Shown piece after piece: positions 61,623 through 64,000 of a stretch of 64,000 bases of DNA (position 1 is its first letter; each line of letters begins with the position of its first letter). The notes beneath the pieces are model-generated. The model was not told the origin of the DNA. It searched no databases and was given only the letters and a program-made list of their open reading frames with translations. The position numbers and the translations under genes were made by a program. The DNA comes from Microcaldota archaeon (GTDB lineage Archaea > Micrarchaeota > Micrarchaeia > Micrarchaeales > CABMGC01), in contig JAJYOL010000002.1 in the NCBI GenBank assembly GCA_021796225.1, positions 1 to 64,000 on the forward strand, written 5' to 3'.

Positions 61623-62749
61623 TTCCGCTGCAGAATTGAAAATATCTTGTCGTATACCCCGGGTATATGCGAAGAAAGGAATTGCTTCAGGTTGGCCTTG
61701 CGGTGCAGATATTCCTTTTTGTTGCCCGTTGCAAGCAGATGTGTTATATTAGACACGATTTTCTCAGTATCATAGACATTGCACATTTCCGATATTTCCT
61801 TCGGTATCGGGGTATACTTGGGAAGAAATACAGGGGTACCGAGTGCCACGCTTTCTATCGAAATTACGCTGAGCCCCTCGCGTTCTGACATATTAAGCAT
61901 TGCCAGGGAGCCTTTAATCGCGGAATACAACTCCTGTGAAGAACTGAAGAAGCCTTGCATCGAGACTACGTTTGACAGACCTTTGGAATCTATCATGTTT
62001 CTTACGGATTCTTCCTCTGGACCAGAACCTACTATCAGGCCGTGCACCGGAACGCGTGATGTTTTGTTTACTTTTTCAAGTATTGAAAGCCATAAATCAA
62101 GCCTTTTTTCCTTGATGAGTCTACCTGAAAATAGGATCGTATTATCAGGAAGATGCGATGCACGAATCTTTGACATCGCCTTCGAGTTTATAACAGGGCT
62201 GAAACACCTTAACTTTTCGGCGGCCATGCCCTCGTTTGCGAGGTCCTTCGCAGTTGAACTCGAATTTGCAATGTAAAAATCAGCTCCGCGAAGAAAAAGA
62301 GAATTGAGTCTGTGTGCAAACGTACCTTTAAATTCGCCGAGGTATGATTTCCAGTACTTGCGGCTCCACACTTCGTCTACATGAAGCACCATGCTGCATC
62401 TGAAAATCCAACAGTAAATTCTCACGAGCGGAAGATGGAGCACAGGGAATTGATTAGACACTACGACGTCGAACCTATATCGGAAAATATTAAACATGCT
62501 CATTGAAAAAAGAACCGCTTCGGATATTGAACGTCTGCTGTTATTGTAAAGTGAATCGTGGGTTACGTCGAATAAGGAATGGTAGTGTATGCCTTCGTAG
62601 GTAAAATCCCTGGCCATGCCGGGCCATCTCATCGAGAAGAAGTGCACCTCGTGCTTCTTGGCAAGTTCTTTTGCCTCGTTGTAATGTATGGCCTCAGCGC
62701 CCCCTATATGCCAGGGATACGCCGCGTCGTATATGAACGCTATTTTCAT
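61619..62749 (-). CDS. GT4-family glycosyltransferase
   Basis: A 376-aa retaining glycosyltransferase of the GT-B fold, cytoplasmic face. The N-terminal MKIAFIYDAAYPWHIGGAEA (glycine loop), a middle NTILFSGRLIKEKRLDLWLSIL and the C-terminal EREGLSVISIESVALGTPVF with the E-x7-E-type motif match GT4 (mannosyltransferase-like). It could add sugars to a lipid-linked or surface glycan. ATG 62749 has GGCGGT upstream; ATG 62764 overlapping the upstream stop is the alternative. Coupled to the GT39-like gene upstream. Confidence 0.87.
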   Translation of the reverse strand: MKIAFIYDAAYPWHIGGAEAIHYNEAKELAKKHEVHFFSMRWPGMARDFTYEGIHYHSLFDVTHDSLYNNSRRSISEAVLFSMSMFNIFRYRFDVVVSNQFPVLHLPLVRIYCWIFRCSMVLHVDEVWSRKYWKSYLGEFKGTFAHRLNSLFLRGADFYIANSSSTAKDLANEGMAAEKLRCFSPVINSKAMSKIRASHLPDNTILFSGRLIKEKRLDLWLSILEKVNKTSRVPVHGLIVGSGPEEESVRNMIDSKGLSNVVSMQGFFSSSQELYSAIKGSLAMLNMSEREGLSVISIESVALGTPVFLPKYTPIPKEISEMCNVYDTEKIVSNITHLLATGNKKEYLHRKANLKQFLSSHIPGVYDKIFSILQRN

Positions 62750-62760
62750 GATACCGCCAA

Positions 62761-64000
62761 TCATTTGGTATTCTTCACCGCAGCGACGACAGGAGTGTAA
62801 TTTGACAGCCTGTAAAGCGCCGGACCAAACCCGGTACTTTCAAGCGATGACGCTATTACATTAGTAGGATATGTATTTATGTAGTAGCTGCACGTGCTGT
62901 TTGAATACGGCTGCGTGTTGCACCAATATCCCCTGTCAAATACGAAACAGGAAAATTGACTTTCGAACGCGATGGCTTGGGGGTTTCCGCTTCTGAAAAA
63001 TTCCACCTGCATTGCACTCCTGTTAAGCATGTACCATACGTCGGGAGTGAAGGTAAAGACAAGACAATTGCTTGGAACCAGCGTGGAATTGCCGTGTATG
63101 AAATTAACCATTCCGAATATCCATTTCTGCTGTGGCATCTGTGAAGGAAGCATTGTTATGTTTGGAGCGAGTGCTATGAAAGGATATATTGCAAATGCAC
63201 ACACCATTGCGATAGCGACGACGAATGCTACTGTGGAGATATGTTTACGCGGCCTGCGTTTTCGCAACTTTGTCTTTTGCACGATTTTCGAACGTATCTT
63301 TGATATAGTATCAACCAGGTCATACATCCCGTATACCCCTAGCGACGCAAGAATTGCCAAAGGTGGAAGTATCTGCAACATGAAACGCGAATCAACACCG
63401 TACAACACCGATCCGGCATAGAAAAAATCATAGAACAGATGAAATGGGATTATCCATGCGCCGAGCATAAGAAGCACTGCAAAACGTTCCCTTATGTAAG
63501 GATTTGCGACTAGAAGTACAGCGCCGAAAACTGCCATGATTAAAACTTCTACTGGAAACACCGCAGGATAGCTTGTTTTCTGGTTTAACATCCCAAGGAA
63601 AAAGAGGACATTGGGCTTTATGTTTGACAGGAATGCCTTTGTAGAAAAGAGACCCGTGCTTGTCTGCCCGAAGCTTCCGTGCTGAAATTGCTGAACTGCA
63701 AATGCGATTTCTGGGATGCAGAGCAATGCAAATACCGCTATTACTATCAAGGAATTGCGCGAACTGAAAATATGGTTTATCCTTTCGGGAATGCTTGTTA
63801 TGGAATCGGATATGCTGGAATCTGCAGCAAAGAGATAAAGGAATGCGAATATCGGAAACAGCAATATCGCTTCTCCGCGCATGTATATTGTAATACATAA
63901 GGAAAAAAGGAATGCGGACATTGTGCGTACGTTTCTGTATTTTATGAAAAGCGCGAACAGCAGAAATGTGAATGTGGTAAACATCATGAAAGGCAGGTTT
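62761..64000 (-). CDS. GT39/PMT-like membrane glycosyltransferase (5' end beyond window)
   Basis: At least 413 codons of a polytopic GT-C-type membrane protein; the frame stays open to the window edge, so the N-terminus with the catalytic acidic motif is missing. About eight spans are visible, then a C-terminal soluble part (MPQQKWIFGMVNFIHGNSTL, NCLVFTFTPDVWYMLNRSA) that closely parallels the C-terminus of the 3356-5146 protein (MTYQPPLWYMLNMSN, ADQQFIMANYH). They are homologues. It ends in an ATGA overlap with the GT4 gene. Confidence 0.8.
   Translation of the reverse strand, partial: NLPFMMFTTFTFLLFALFIKYRNVRTMSAFLFSLCITIYMRGEAILLFPIFAFLYLFAADSSISDSITSIPERINHIFSSRNSLIVIAVFALLCIPEIAFAVQQFQHGSFGQTSTGLFSTKAFLSNIKPNVLFFLGMLNQKTSYPAVFPVEVLIMAVFGAVLLVANPYIRERFAVLLMLGAWIIPFHLFYDFFYAGSVLYGVDSRFMLQILPPLAILASLGVYGMYDLVDTISKIRSKIVQKTKLRKRRPRKHISTVAFVVAIAMVCAFAIYPFIALAPNITMLPSQMPQQKWIFGMVNFIHGNSTLVPSNCLVFTFTPDVWYMLNRSAMQVEFFRSGNPQAIAFESQFSCFVFDRGYWCNTQPYSNSTCSYYINTYPTNVIASSLESTGFGPALYRLSNYTPVVAAVKNTK

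Overview
The window reads as a stretch of chromosome from a small-genome archaeon, most likely a DPANN lineage close to Micrarchaeota (ARMAN-2-like). The archaeal evidence is PolB, MCM, RadA, SecY, DphB, the wyosine enzyme TYW1, a short archaeal PurA and TATA-type promoters. The clade-level pointers are a three-unit (epsilon2-type) tRNA-splicing endonuclease and many surface proteins with class III (pilin-like) signals of the form QSAMEYLMTYGW. Genes are tightly packed, with 4-11 nt overlaps and frequent GGTGA/GTGAT-like ribosome sites. No rRNA, CRISPR array or transposase was seen. All functions are read from motifs by eye; no database search was run.

Layout. 1-8.4 kb: tRNA-Val, a class I aminotransferase, then a four-gene plus-strand operon (beta-helix surface protein, two GT39/PMT-like multi-span glycosyltransferases, a PQQ-type beta-propeller), probably concerned with surface glycans. 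8.4-14.5 kb: minus-strand accessory block with three related one-span membrane proteins, a large pilin-signal adhesin carrying an Ala-Thr-Asn repeat and two degenerate Hint-like domains, and two tandem paralogues of unknown function. 14.6-22.1 kb: purine interconversion (an IMPDH/GMP-reductase family enzyme, purB, purA), a bacterial-type MetRS, a LamG pilin-signal protein and an aldo/keto reductase. 22.2-23.8 kb: superoxide dismutase, then a relBE-like pair lying between an intact tRNA-Arg and a displaced copy of that tRNA's 3' end, plus a second tRNA-Arg. 23.9-32.1 kb: PolB, methionine aminopeptidase, small regulators, RNase HII (no normal start codon), an M20 peptidase and an ATP-grasp-like protein.

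32.1-41 kb: a roughly 500-base non-coding stretch ends in a TATA box and two NrdR boxes in front of a B12-dependent ribonucleotide reductase, followed by nrdR itself. Next come four minus-strand class III signal proteins (three LamG) whose ends are shared with the distant 17.6-18.6 kb copy, and then MCM. 41-54 kb: a processive GT2, histidine phosphatase, tRNA-Glu, thymidylate kinase, dCTP deaminase, PRC-barrel protein, tRNA endonuclease, TYW1, a flippase-like membrane protein, dphB-radA, a strong RNA-like hairpin, a DUF92 membrane protein and SecY. 54-64 kb: a V4R-domain protein, a fused-permease NitT/TauT-like ABC transporter with its ATPase and a separately encoded AAA_assoc_C-like protein, a sugar epimerase, an M1 aminopeptidase, a GT4 glycosyltransferase and a truncated GT39-like protein at the window edge.

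Themes. Deoxynucleotide supply (nrdJ, nrdR, tmk, dcd) sits among replication and repair genes (polB, rnhB, mcm, radA). Surface glycosylation genes lie at both ends. The class III signal family shows the clearest sign of ongoing diversification by recombination. The observations most worth following are the tRNA-flanked toxin-antitoxin islet, the paired NrdR boxes, the mosaic LamG genes, the divergent active sites of the GuaB-like and epimerase proteins, the AUU-start RNase HII and the 50.85 kb structured RNA candidate.
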